DNA of 17,269 nt, taken from NCBI GenBank assembly GCA_963923035.1, contig CAWUKT010000117.1:1-17269 (forward strand), written 5' to 3'. This stretch comes from CAWUKT01 sp963923035 (lineage in GTDB: Bacteria > Bacteroidota > Bacteroidia > J057 > JADKCL01). Of the stretch, positions 1 through 7,614 are shown piece after piece. The notes below the pieces were generated by a model. That model made no database searches and was not told the DNA's origin. It saw only the letters and a program-made list of their open reading frames with translations. The position numbers and the translations under genes were made by a program. The number at the start of each line of letters is the position of its first letter. Within the stretch, counting starts at the first letter, position 1.

Positions 1-281
1 TCCTGGCGAGTCGGACGGAGAGGAAAATTGGGCGTTTTTCAGGACCGACTATTTAAGCTCAGGCTTTTCTCCGGTTTAACAGGGATTCTCGGCAAAGCTC
101 CCATTGAGGATCTTCCCCGGTTTGGTACTAATTCATTCGTTTCCAACAGAAGGGCTGCTTCCGCCAACAAGACGCCCCACTTAGGCTGTAAGTATCCGTA
201 AACCGGAATCGGCAAATACATTCCTGAGCAGAGAACAGGGACTAATTTGGATGAGAGACAACAGTTTCGAAAAATCAATTG

Positions 282-2084
282 TTAGCCTCCCATCCAATTG
301 TAAAATGTCATTTTACTCTTTCCTAGCAGTTCCCAAGCACCTTTCGTGCTACCGGCAACGGCCAGGGCCCACTCAGCCATTTCTCTGCGATACTCCGCTA
401 GCATCTCGTCGGCATTCTTCTTTTTGGAGAAATTGAATCGGGTTGCTTCCTCCGGCAACTGGTGAAACTTCTCGAATTCCTTTTTTGCGTATTCAAAGGC
501 CGATTTAAAACCAGTCAGTTTTTGTGTCGTGGGGTCGAACAGGTTCTGATAGTTGTTGTAATAGATGGCAAATTTCTGAAGATCTCGGTAATTGCCGGGA
601 AAAGTATTTGTTTTTAGCCATTTCATCAGATCAGGTTCATTCGGAGCGTCTCCGTCGAACTGCATCTGTTTCCAGATGCGAGCCCAGTCATCCTCACGGT
701 CAAGCGGGCTTTCTGCTAGCGTCGGCATGTGTATTACATTCTGAACCACTCTGTCATAGAAATCGGGGAGTAGCAGTCGTTTTAGCTCTCCAAGGGACCG
801 GTTACTGGCCATAATGACTTTGCACTTGATATTCATTTCCTCTGCATCACCCACACGTTTGATTCGGAAATTGTTTTCCTGGTCGGTTTCGAGAGCCCGC
901 ATCAGTTTGGCCTGGACTTGCTCAGACAGATAGTGGATATCGTCGAGAAAAAGGACACCACCATTGGCGCGTTGGAATAGTCCGTCGCTTTTCTCTTCAA
1001 TAATCTCGCGGCTTCTTGAACTTCGTCTATATTTTACAACATAGCCGAATAATTCTTCTTCCGCCCGGAGGTCGTTGTCGAACGCGCCGCAATTCGCAAC
1101 GGCGAAATGCTCCCTGCTGCCTTTGTACTTCTGGGCCAGTCGAGATTTGCCAGTTCCCCTTTCTCCCAACAGAAGGATGGCGAAGCCAGCGTCCATGTAG
1201 ACCTGCATTTTCTTATTCGCAAGCTCCCTGCTTTTTGATAAGGGGGTATCATAGGGCTTGATCACCTCTCTTACCTTACTCAGGATGAGAGATGGAACTT
1301 CTTCAATGTAAAAATCGCGGAACCGTATCGTCTTATCCGTCGTGTCCTTCCGGTCATAACTCATCAGGAACCTGGTGCCGGGGGGAAGGTAATTGGACTC
1401 TGCCAGAAGATACCATCCCAATTGTATTTGAAAGATTGCCAGAGATACCTTGATGTAGAATTGCGCTTCGGGATGCTTCTCCCGTAGTTCAAACATCAGA
1501 TTCCTTAATGCCTGGGTCGTGCTAACAGGGTCACGCAGTGATTTCAATCCATATTCGGGCCGGTCCACTTCGACTTTATTTAGCCTTTTCTCATACATCG
1601 GGCCCGCATTACTCATTTCGCAAAACCATCGGATCTGGTCTTCTACTGGATATTTATGAATGGTGCGCCATAAAATTTCGTCGAAGAATTCTGATTGTGA
1701 GGGGTAATGCCTGGCTATGAATTCGCGATCCTGTTCGAGGTTGGTCAATTCACCGGAGCAAATTTCTTCCCAAGCCTTCAGCATCTCATGATTACCCTTC
1801 AACAAGGGATCTACCAAGAGGTGTCGCTTCACCGAATTGTGTCGAGTGGAGATCTTGTCCCACATCTTTTGCTGGACGGTCAGGTAGTAAATACGGTCAA
1901 ATTCAATCCCTGAAGGTGCCATTTCTGAGTCGAAGGCAGCATGCATCTTCGTTTGTTCAAGAAGGTCCGAATAGAGGCCATTCTTACCTTTTCTGACCAT
2001 GTCCAAATGGAAAGCCCCCAAGATATTTTTCAGATACCCGATACCATGGGAGGTGAAGTGCCAGGTGACAAGAATCTTCTTCAT
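282..2084 (-). CDS. RtcR-like AAA+ protein: CARF-like N-terminus, sigma-54-activator ATPase core without GAFTGA, C-terminal Fis-type HTH
   Basis: The protein has 600 residues. Residues 1-270 look like the CARF-like sensor of RtcR: an opening strand (KKILVTW), a strand FDRIYYL near 62-68, and a strand-helix segment at about 210-245 (IKVSLAIFQIQLGWYLLAES, then PPGTRFLMSYD). Residues 295-520 are an AAA+ core with Walker A GERGTGKS (307-314), ELFG (344-347), Walker B GGVLFLDD (375-382), sensor I N428, a DFYDR arginine-finger segment (441-445) and FPGNYR (495-500). The GAFTGA loop that contacts sigma-54 should follow ELFG, but KYRRSS-type sequence is there instead. Residues 570-600 form a Fis-like helix-turn-helix. 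RtcR senses RNA ends and switches on RNA repair genes; I infer a similar sensor role. Without GAFTGA it may not activate sigma-54 promoters and could act as a repressor or ATP-driven switch. It is transcribed divergently from the HEPN operon, so it is the obvious candidate regulator. The AAA+ call is firm; the CARF call rests on pattern only. Confidence 0.85.
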   Translation of the reverse strand: MKKILVTWHFTSHGIGYLKNILGAFHLDMVRKGKNGLYSDLLEQTKMHAAFDSEMAPSGIEFDRIYYLTVQQKMWDKISTRHNSVKRHLLVDPLLKGNHEMLKAWEEICSGELTNLEQDREFIARHYPSQSEFFDEILWRTIHKYPVEDQIRWFCEMSNAGPMYEKRLNKVEVDRPEYGLKSLRDPVSTTQALRNLMFELREKHPEAQFYIKVSLAIFQIQLGWYLLAESNYLPPGTRFLMSYDRKDTTDKTIRFRDFYIEEVPSLILSKVREVIKPYDTPLSKSRELANKKMQVYMDAGFAILLLGERGTGKSRLAQKYKGSREHFAVANCGAFDNDLRAEEELFGYVVKYRRSSRSREIIEEKSDGLFQRANGGVLFLDDIHYLSEQVQAKLMRALETDQENNFRIKRVGDAEEMNIKCKVIMASNRSLGELKRLLLPDFYDRVVQNVIHMPTLAESPLDREDDWARIWKQMQFDGDAPNEPDLMKWLKTNTFPGNYRDLQKFAIYYNNYQNLFDPTTQKLTGFKSAFEYAKKEFEKFHQLPEEATRFNFSKKKNADEMLAEYRREMAEWALAVAGSTKGAWELLGKSKMTFYNWMGG

Positions 2085-2258
2085 GAGTATAAAATAATAT
2101 ACTTGATATATAAAAACTATACCCTTGGCGTTTTAGGGAAACAAGCGTAAGCACCTGGAATGTAGGTGTCTATATATTTTTCAGAAAAATTATTGCGGCT
2201 TGTTGAAGCAATTTTTGCACGCAGAGGTACAATTGAACCAAACAACTACACCACCATC
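2085..2258. promoter_or_regulatory. Divergent promoter region with a short inverted repeat
   Basis: This AT-rich 174-base gap separates the RtcR-like gene from the HEPN operon and must hold both promoters. A perfect 5-base inverted repeat CACCT/AGGTG lies at 2152-2168 (7-base spacer), a possible operator for the helix-turn-helix of the RtcR-like protein. For the minus-strand gene, TAGTTTTT (complement of 2112-2119) lies 22 bases after a TTG (complement of 2142-2144), an imperfect fit to the Bacteroidota TTG / TAnnTTTG promoter. I found no convincing sigma-54 GG-N10-GC element, which fits the loss of GAFTGA in the regulator. The individual elements are tentative. Confidence 0.4.
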
Positions 2259-3060
2259 ATGAAAGAATCAGAATTCCAAGAATTAGAAATCGCCATCCTC
2301 ACGATTGCAGATGAACTCGAGAAAGGCTTCCCCTCTCCAGCCTCCTTCGATGAAGTTCTTAGAGGGATCGGGATTCTTAGAAGGGGCAGTCAAAGACCTG
2401 GCGAAAATTAGCCGTAAAGAGCTTCAGGGTGACTTGGATAGAATCCTGAATCCCGTCTTCCACTCCAATGAGGAAGCCACGAAAGCAATGGCCAAGTTGG
2501 TGAAGGACAAGCGCTACTGCTTCTTTCTGGAAAAGGGCTACCAAGTATCGAATGCACATGGGATTTTCGATCACCATCTCCAAGATCAGGGTGCCATCAC
2601 AGACTATTATTTGCTTCAGCTATTCGCAGATCATTTCGAGACTGTTACACAACGATTGAAATGTTTGCTTCGGGATTACCATGGAGTCCGGGCGACCATG
2701 GGTGATTCAACTGAAGTCTATAAGGTATTGGAAGACCAAATACCCGGGGCGATTCTAAACAGCTGGGTGATTCCAAAGAAAGTGATCCCCCTTCGGAATG
2801 CTGTCAATCATGGTAGCTCTATCGCGAAGAAAGTCGGAATCCAATACCTGCCCAAGGGCGCCCGAAACCCCAAAGTGTTCAAATGGAGTGAATGCCGCGA
2901 AACGATCGACTTGATCATTGCTTATTCAATTTTACTTGCCACCGAGATCGACTATCGATTCTTCAAGCTGGCCAAAAGCAATCCTGAAATGCGGAGTTCT
3001 TTCGTCAGTTTTGTCATCATGTACAAAACCGGCTTCTTCAAAGGACAAAACGGAAAGTGA
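2259..3060 (+). CDS. HEPN-domain protein (R-x4-H motif), frame interrupted by a +1 shift near 2361
   Basis: Two overlapping open frames appear to encode one protein of about 266 residues. The first starts at ATG 2259 (MKESEFQELEIAIL) and stops at TAG 2409-2411. The second is open through the same region and carries the rest of the protein to TGA 3058-3060. Joining them near CTT-A at 2358-2361 gives a continuous helical sequence (FDEVL, then EGSGFLEGAVKDL). Near the C-terminal third, RNAVNH (codons 2794-2811) matches the R-N-x3-H active-site motif of HEPN RNases, preceded by the long helices expected of that fold. HEPN proteins are commonly metal-independent endoribonucleases in toxin, abortive-infection and CRISPR systems, leaving 2',3'-cyclic phosphate ends. 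The stop is one base before the glycosyltransferase start, so the gene heads the operon. Alternatives: a real frameshift mutation or sequence error, a programmed shift, or a separate 50-residue protein followed by a shorter HEPN protein starting at ATG 2350. HEPN membership is an inference from the motif. Confidence 0.6.
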
Positions 3061-3061
3061 T

Positions 3062-4378
3062 ATGCATATACTTAAAATCATTCATGGCTATCCCATGCTC
3101 TACAATGCTGGCTCCGAAGTATACAGCCAGAGTATTTGCAACGAATTGAGTAAGGACCACCGGGTGAGCATTTTTACCCGTGAAGAGAATCCATTTCGTC
3201 CGGACTTTGAGATCCGAAAGGAACAGGAAACTGAAAATCGAACCATTTACCGGGCGAATATGCCGCGGGAGAAAGACGGCTATCGCCATCAACAATTGGA
3301 CTACGCTTTCGGAAGGCTGCTGGATGGCATGCGTCCTGATGTTGCCCACATTGGCCATCTCAATCACCTGTCTACAGGGCTTGTGGATGAATTGGTACGG
3401 CGTAGGATTCCGATTGTCTTCACCCTCCATGATTTTTGGCTGATGTGTCCACGGGGGCAATTCATGCAACGGAATTTTGGAGAGCCAGGCGAATTGTACA
3501 AAGTCTGCGACAAACAGGAGAATGGCAAATGTGCCCGAACCTGCTACAGCATGTTCTTTTCCGGCCGTACTGAAGACCGAAGCAGTGAACAGGCCTATTG
3601 GACAAAATGGATTGCAGGAAGGATGGAGGAAACAATGGAGCTGGCAGGAAAGGTTGACCACTTCATTGCGCCTTCGAGATACTTAATGAACCGCTTCATT
3701 GAGGACTTTGGCCTGTCCCAAAGCAATATTCAATACTTGGATTATGGATTTCCCCTTCATTATCTGAGTGCTCCTGCCGGCAAGGCCAATGATACCGCAA
3801 GAGCGCGGGGCATTATGACTTTTGGCTACATCGGGACACATATCCCGGCCAAAGGGATTCATCACCTGATCGAGGCATTTAGTCTTCTTCAGGGAAAGGC
3901 ACGACTTCGGATTTGGGGGCGGCCCCGCTCACAGGAGACAGCGGGGCTCAGAGCACTTGTGCAAGAAAAGGTCACAAACGGCAATTCCGTTGAATGGATG
4001 GGGGAGTATGTGAACCACAACATCGCAGATCGCGTGTTCCGGAATTGTGACGGGATTGTGGTCGCCTCGATCTGGGGTGAGAATTCCCCTCTCGTGATAC
4101 ACGAGGCCCAGGCGTGTCAGGTTCCTGTAATCACCGCCAATTATGGCGGGATGAAAGAATACGTGAGCCACATGGAAAACGGTCTTCTTTTCAGGCACCG
4201 GGATTCACAGGATCTGGCCCAGCATATGCAATGGGCGATTGACCATCCAGAGGATTTCATTGCACTGGGCAAGCGGGGTTATCTCTACTCGGAGGATGGG
4301 GCAATTCCGGAGATTCAATACCACTGCCAGCAGCTACTTTCCATTTACAAGGTAACCATTGAAAAACATGAAAAATGA
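3062..4378 (+). CDS. GT4-family glycosyltransferase
   Basis: This 438-residue retaining glycosyltransferase has the GT-B fold pattern. The N-terminal domain opens with a strand and acceptor loop (MHILKIIHGYPMLYNAGSEV). The TLHDFWLMCPRGQ segment (121-133) and the later cysteines 149, 157 and 161 form the cysteine cluster seen in a subset of GT4 enzymes. The C-terminal nucleotide-sugar domain shows FGYIGTHIPAKGIHHLIEAF (254-273) and the E-x7-E motif (E340 to E348, ENSPLVIHE) followed by VPVITANYGGMKE. It probably transfers a sugar from a nucleotide donor to a glycan, lipid or small molecule in the cytoplasm; donor and acceptor cannot be told. The frame is open back to 2918 inside the upstream gene, but ATG 3062 sits one base after the HEPN stop and begins the family's first strand. 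It overlaps the next gene by 11 bases. Confidence 0.9.
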   Translation: MHILKIIHGYPMLYNAGSEVYSQSICNELSKDHRVSIFTREENPFRPDFEIRKEQETENRTIYRANMPREKDGYRHQQLDYAFGRLLDGMRPDVAHIGHLNHLSTGLVDELVRRRIPIVFTLHDFWLMCPRGQFMQRNFGEPGELYKVCDKQENGKCARTCYSMFFSGRTEDRSSEQAYWTKWIAGRMEETMELAGKVDHFIAPSRYLMNRFIEDFGLSQSNIQYLDYGFPLHYLSAPAGKANDTARARGIMTFGYIGTHIPAKGIHHLIEAFSLLQGKARLRIWGRPRSQETAGLRALVQEKVTNGNSVEWMGEYVNHNIADRVFRNCDGIVVASIWGENSPLVIHEAQACQVPVITANYGGMKEYVSHMENGLLFRHRDSQDLAQHMQWAIDHPEDFIALGKRGYLYSEDGAIPEIQYHCQQLLSIYKVTIEKHEK

Positions 4379-5417
4379 GTTCTGGAGACTAACCATTGAT
4401 ACCAACCCTGAAGATTGCAACCTGGCCTGCATTATGTGTGAGGAGCACTCTCCATTTAGTGATTTCAAAGAGAAGCTCTATGCGCGAACAGGTAAGAAAG
4501 TACGGCGAATGCCAAAGGAATGGCTTGAGTCCATCTTTCAGGAAGCAAAAGCCATGGGAATTCGGGAAATTATTCCTTCGACGATGGGTGAGCCTCTATT
4601 ATACAAGGATTTCGATCTGATTCTTGGGCTCTACCGTAAGTACGACATCAAGTGTAATCTAACCACGAACGGTACATTCCCGAAACGTTCGGTTCAGGAA
4701 TGGGCAGAGATGATTGTACCAGTGACCTCTGATGTCAAAATTTCATGGAATGGAGCCACGGCTGAAACCTCGGAAAAGGTCATGCTGAAGATAGATTTCG
4801 AGCAAGCCGTCAAAAATGTGGTCGAATTTATCAAGATCCGAGATTCGCATTATAAAGCGGGGGGGGATTTCTGCCGCGTAACTTTTCAGCTGACTTTCAT
4901 GCGCAACAATATGCATGAGCTGGCTGAGATTGTGAAACTAGCTGCAAAGTTGGGCGTCGACAGGGTAAAAGGCCATCAGCTATGGGATCATTTCGAAGAG
5001 ATTAAAGGATTGAGTTTTCGTCAAAATGTGGAAACAATCTCTGAATGGAACAGGTACGTCAAGGAGGCGCATGCGGCGGCGGAGCATTACAGAAAGCCCA
5101 ACGGAGAGAAGGTGCTGTTGGAGCAGATAACCCCCCTTTATCCGCAAGCGACTGAAAAAGTTCCAGAGCATTACGCATGTCCTTTCCTCGGAAAAGAACT
5201 CTGGATCTCCGCCACGGGTAAGATCAGTCCTTGTTGCGCGCCAGATGAGCAAAGGCGAAACCTGGGTGATTTCGGCCTGTATCCTAAATCCAAGCTAAGT
5301 GACGCAGTTGCCTCTGAGAGCTATTTGAAACTGATGGCCGATTATAAAAACCAACCACTTTGCCAGGGATGTAATATGAGAAAGCCCCTTCAACAAGCAC
5401 AGGAGAAAAGGTTATGA
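4368..5417 (+). CDS. Radical SAM enzyme with SPASM-like C-terminal cysteines
   Basis: A 349-residue protein. The CxxxCxxC motif C17-C21-C24 (CNLACIMC) binds the [4Fe-4S] cluster that cleaves S-adenosylmethionine. GEP (in STMGEPLLYKDF) matches the SAM-binding GGE-type motif, and TTNGT follows on the next strand. The C-terminal part holds C271, C289, C290, C332 and C335 around WISATGKISPCC and CQGC, the layout of SPASM/twitch domains that bind auxiliary clusters. SPASM proteins modify peptides, sugars or other small molecules; the substrate here is unknown. The start is uncertain: ATG 4368 is used here, while a TTG at 4359 lies closer to an AAGG-containing stretch (4349-4353) and would add three residues. 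The gene overlaps the glycosyltransferase by 11 bases and the phosphatase by ATGA, so it is almost certainly translated with them. No maturation partner or recognisable precursor peptide is visible next to it. Confidence 0.88.
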   Translation: MKNEFWRLTIDTNPEDCNLACIMCEEHSPFSDFKEKLYARTGKKVRRMPKEWLESIFQEAKAMGIREIIPSTMGEPLLYKDFDLILGLYRKYDIKCNLTTNGTFPKRSVQEWAEMIVPVTSDVKISWNGATAETSEKVMLKIDFEQAVKNVVEFIKIRDSHYKAGGDFCRVTFQLTFMRNNMHELAEIVKLAAKLGVDRVKGHQLWDHFEEIKGLSFRQNVETISEWNRYVKEAHAAAEHYRKPNGEKVLLEQITPLYPQATEKVPEHYACPFLGKELWISATGKISPCCAPDEQRRNLGDFGLYPKSKLSDAVASESYLKLMADYKNQPLCQGCNMRKPLQQAQEKRL

Positions 5418-5923
5418 TTCTCTACTTAATCCGCCATGCTCTTCCGGGCCTCAAAGATTATGATAACCGGTTCCCAGGTCCTGGATTAGGCAATTTGGGG
5501 AGGCTTCAAGGAAAATGGATTCAGCAGCAATTCTCAGCGAAGCGAGTCGATATTATTTGGGCCAGTGACTTTGTGCGTACGCTGGAAACCGCAACCTTTT
5601 TGAAGTCTCAGTTTCCGCAAGCAACATTCCGACCTGACAGGCGCTTGAGGGAACGTCAGGCGAATGAAGAATCTCACGAAAGCCTCGTGGCTCGCGTCTC
5701 CGAATGGTTTCATGAAGATTTCCAAACCGTTTCGCAGGAGGGAGCAGTAGTGGTCGCTCATGGGGGCTCCATCAATATGATATTGAATCTATTGGATTCG
5801 GGGTATTTGCATTTTGAATACCCTTTTCTCGATCAGTATGAGGTTAGAACTCCCATTGCAGGAATTTGGACCATCAATCTCCAAAACCAGCAAGCAGAAC
5901 TATTGCAATGTCCAATAAAATGA
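5414..5923 (+). CDS. Histidine phosphatase family protein (phosphoglycerate-mutase-like)
   Basis: This 169-residue protein has the family's catalytic set. R7-H8 (IRHALPG) supplies the histidine that is phosphorylated, R55 (SDFVRTLETA) and E80 (RRLRE) lie where the phosphate-pocket arginine and general acid usually fall, and H116 is in VVVAHGGSI. Length and order fit a compact single-domain phosphatase such as CobC/SixA/PhoE types, with no signal peptide. It probably removes a phosphate from a pathway intermediate (sugar phosphate, nucleotide or similar) in the cytoplasm; a phosphoprotein substrate is possible. It starts within the stop of the radical SAM gene (ATGA at 5414-5417) and its own stop overlaps the start of the carbamoyltransferase, so it sits inside the coupled operon. 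The usual RHG triplet reads RHA here, a common variant. Confidence 0.9.
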   Translation: MILYLIRHALPGLKDYDNRFPGPGLGNLGRLQGKWIQQQFSAKRVDIIWASDFVRTLETATFLKSQFPQATFRPDRRLRERQANEESHESLVARVSEWFHEDFQTVSQEGAVVVAHGGSINMILNLLDSGYLHFEYPFLDQYEVRTPIAGIWTINLQNQQAELLQCPIK

Positions 5924-7614
5924 TAAAGCCAACCATAGCCATTTACGGCATTCAAGACCGGCATAACTACAAATACCCAGGTTTTACCCACGACCATAGC
6001 ATCTGCAGAATGGAAAATGGGCGAATTACTCACTATCTCCAACTTGAGCGCTGGACCAGAAGGAAGTACGACAATAGGATGCACCTTTTCATAGAAGATA
6101 TGATGGATCAGGGAGTAATTCCATTTACGCCAGAAGCCGATCTGGTCTTTGTGAATTCATTTGTTGGCAATAGTTTCCTATCTCAAAATTGCAGGATTCG
6201 ATTTGAGCAAATGCCGCGAACGAAAATCACACCGGACCTCATTCCGGGTTTTGCATGGGTCGAATCTAGTAAATGGGAAGGTGGGGCACATCAAGCCTTT
6301 GCTATTGACCACGAACTCGCCCACATTGGAGCAAATCTGCCCTTTCACGGGCCTTTCCGAGAGAATTCTCTGTTGATTCATTTTGACGGCGGAGCAAGCC
6401 TTGGCAACTTTTCAGCTTTCCTCTTCCGGAATGGACGTATTTCTCTGCTAGAGTGCCACTGGGAACTTTCGCAGCTAAGTAAATTATTCAATGACAACGC
6501 ACTTTCTTTCGCATTGCTTAACCATAGCCCGGGAGAGCATTGTGCCGTACCCGGAAAACTGATGGGCTTTGCAACGATGGGGACCTATCGCCAGGAGTAT
6601 CGTGATTGGTTGGTAAAACATAATTGGTTCAAGGAAATATGGCAGGATCATTCAACATTCTACGAAACCGCCCGATCTGATTTGGGCTGGAATGGGAAAC
6701 TAGGCAATACCAAGGATGGCTTCTTGCAGGATCTGGCTGCCTGTATTCAAATGGAATTTCAACGAACATGGATAGAATATCTTTCTCGTTTACAAGGACA
6801 GGTACAGGCAGATTACCTTTATATGTCGGGCGGATGTTCACTCAATATTGTAGCGAATACAGAGATCGTAAATTCCGAACTGTTTCAGGATGTATTTATT
6901 CCTCCTTGCCCTGGGGATTCGGGTTTGTCCATTGGGGCAGCAGCGCTATTGGAGCTTCAAAAACATGGAAGATTGGACCATCACTCTCCATACCTGAACA
7001 ATGCCGATCTTACACGAGCCTCAATAGTCCACACCCCTGATTTGATCCGAAGGATTGGAGATGCCATTGCCAGCGGGCAAATTCTTGGGCTCTCTAATGG
7101 CCTGGGAGAAGCCGGTCCGCGCGCTTTGGGAAATCGAAGCATAATTGCACGCCCAGATTCGAAAGCCATTGCCAGGAAAGTCAGTATGGATTGCAAGGGA
7201 CGCGAATGGTACAGGCCGGTTGCCCCGGTAATGTTGGAAAAACATGCCAAAAGATTGACGGAGCAGACCGATGTACACCACCTAAGTCGTTATATGTTAT
7301 TAGATTTTTTTATCCCGGAGCAATGCAGAAGGGAAATCGAAGGAGTGGTTCACGCCAATGGGACAGCACGAATACAGACGCTTTTTAAACGGTGTGAGAA
7401 TCCATTCCTATGGGATTTGCTGGACTACCTCGACAAAGTGCACGATATCCCTGCCCTTATCAATACGAGCTTTAACAAGAGGGGGGAGCCAATCGTACAC
7501 ACTTCGGATCAAGCATTTGCTAGCGCTACCGAAATGGGGCTAGATGGAATTGTAACGAATTTCAAGTATCAATCACTGAAATCAAGCAACAACTATGAAC
7601 TGGAAGGAAATTGA
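5920..7614 (+). CDS. NodU/CmcH-family O-carbamoyltransferase
   Basis: A 564-residue protein of the NodU/CmcH/TobZ family, which transfers the carbamoyl group of carbamoyl phosphate, through a carbamoyl-adenylate, to a hydroxyl of a sugar or antibiotic. The N-terminal Kae1-like ASKHA domain shows the metal-binding HELAH (131-135), LIHFDGGAS (152-160) and GGCSLNIVAN (304-313), then FIPPCPGDSGLSIGAA (326-341). The C-terminal carbamoyltransferase domain has GPRALGNRSI (399-408), EWYRPVAPVM (429-438) and NTSFNKRGEPIV (515-526). All key blocks are present and the length is normal. The start is ATG 5920, which forms ATGA with the phosphatase stop; ATG 5908 would add four residues. It overlaps the WG-repeat gene by 20 bases. 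With the glycosyltransferase, it suggests that a sugar hydroxyl in the operon's product is carbamoylated. Confidence 0.93.
   Translation: MIKPTIAIYGIQDRHNYKYPGFTHDHSICRMENGRITHYLQLERWTRRKYDNRMHLFIEDMMDQGVIPFTPEADLVFVNSFVGNSFLSQNCRIRFEQMPRTKITPDLIPGFAWVESSKWEGGAHQAFAIDHELAHIGANLPFHGPFRENSLLIHFDGGASLGNFSAFLFRNGRISLLECHWELSQLSKLFNDNALSFALLNHSPGEHCAVPGKLMGFATMGTYRQEYRDWLVKHNWFKEIWQDHSTFYETARSDLGWNGKLGNTKDGFLQDLAACIQMEFQRTWIEYLSRLQGQVQADYLYMSGGCSLNIVANTEIVNSELFQDVFIPPCPGDSGLSIGAAALLELQKHGRLDHHSPYLNNADLTRASIVHTPDLIRRIGDAIASGQILGLSNGLGEAGPRALGNRSIIARPDSKAIARKVSMDCKGREWYRPVAPVMLEKHAKRLTEQTDVHHLSRYMLLDFFIPEQCRREIEGVVHANGTARIQTLFKRCENPFLWDLLDYLDKVHDIPALINTSFNKRGEPIVHTSDQAFASATEMGLDGIVTNFKYQSLKSSNNYELEGN

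Noticed and set aside
2..79. A possible 3' end of a plus-strand gene entering from the left edge (ends GFSPV then TAA).
   Set aside because: Only 25 codons are visible; all three edge frames are open for a short way and nothing identifies a product.
39..278. Minus-strand frame of 79 codons starting three bases after the RtcR-like gene's stop.
   Set aside because: It needs a TTG start, has no recognisable motif and its amino acid make-up does not look like a protein. I see nothing else in 80-281.
2125..2145. TTGGCG as a possible sigma-54 promoter half-site upstream of the HEPN operon.
   Set aside because: No GC follows at the required spacing, and the neighbouring AAA+ protein lacks the sigma-54 contact loop.
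3038..3661. A 207-codon minus-strand frame opposite the glycosyltransferase.
   Set aside because: The plus strand has clear GT4 motifs over the same bases; the minus frame is a shadow.
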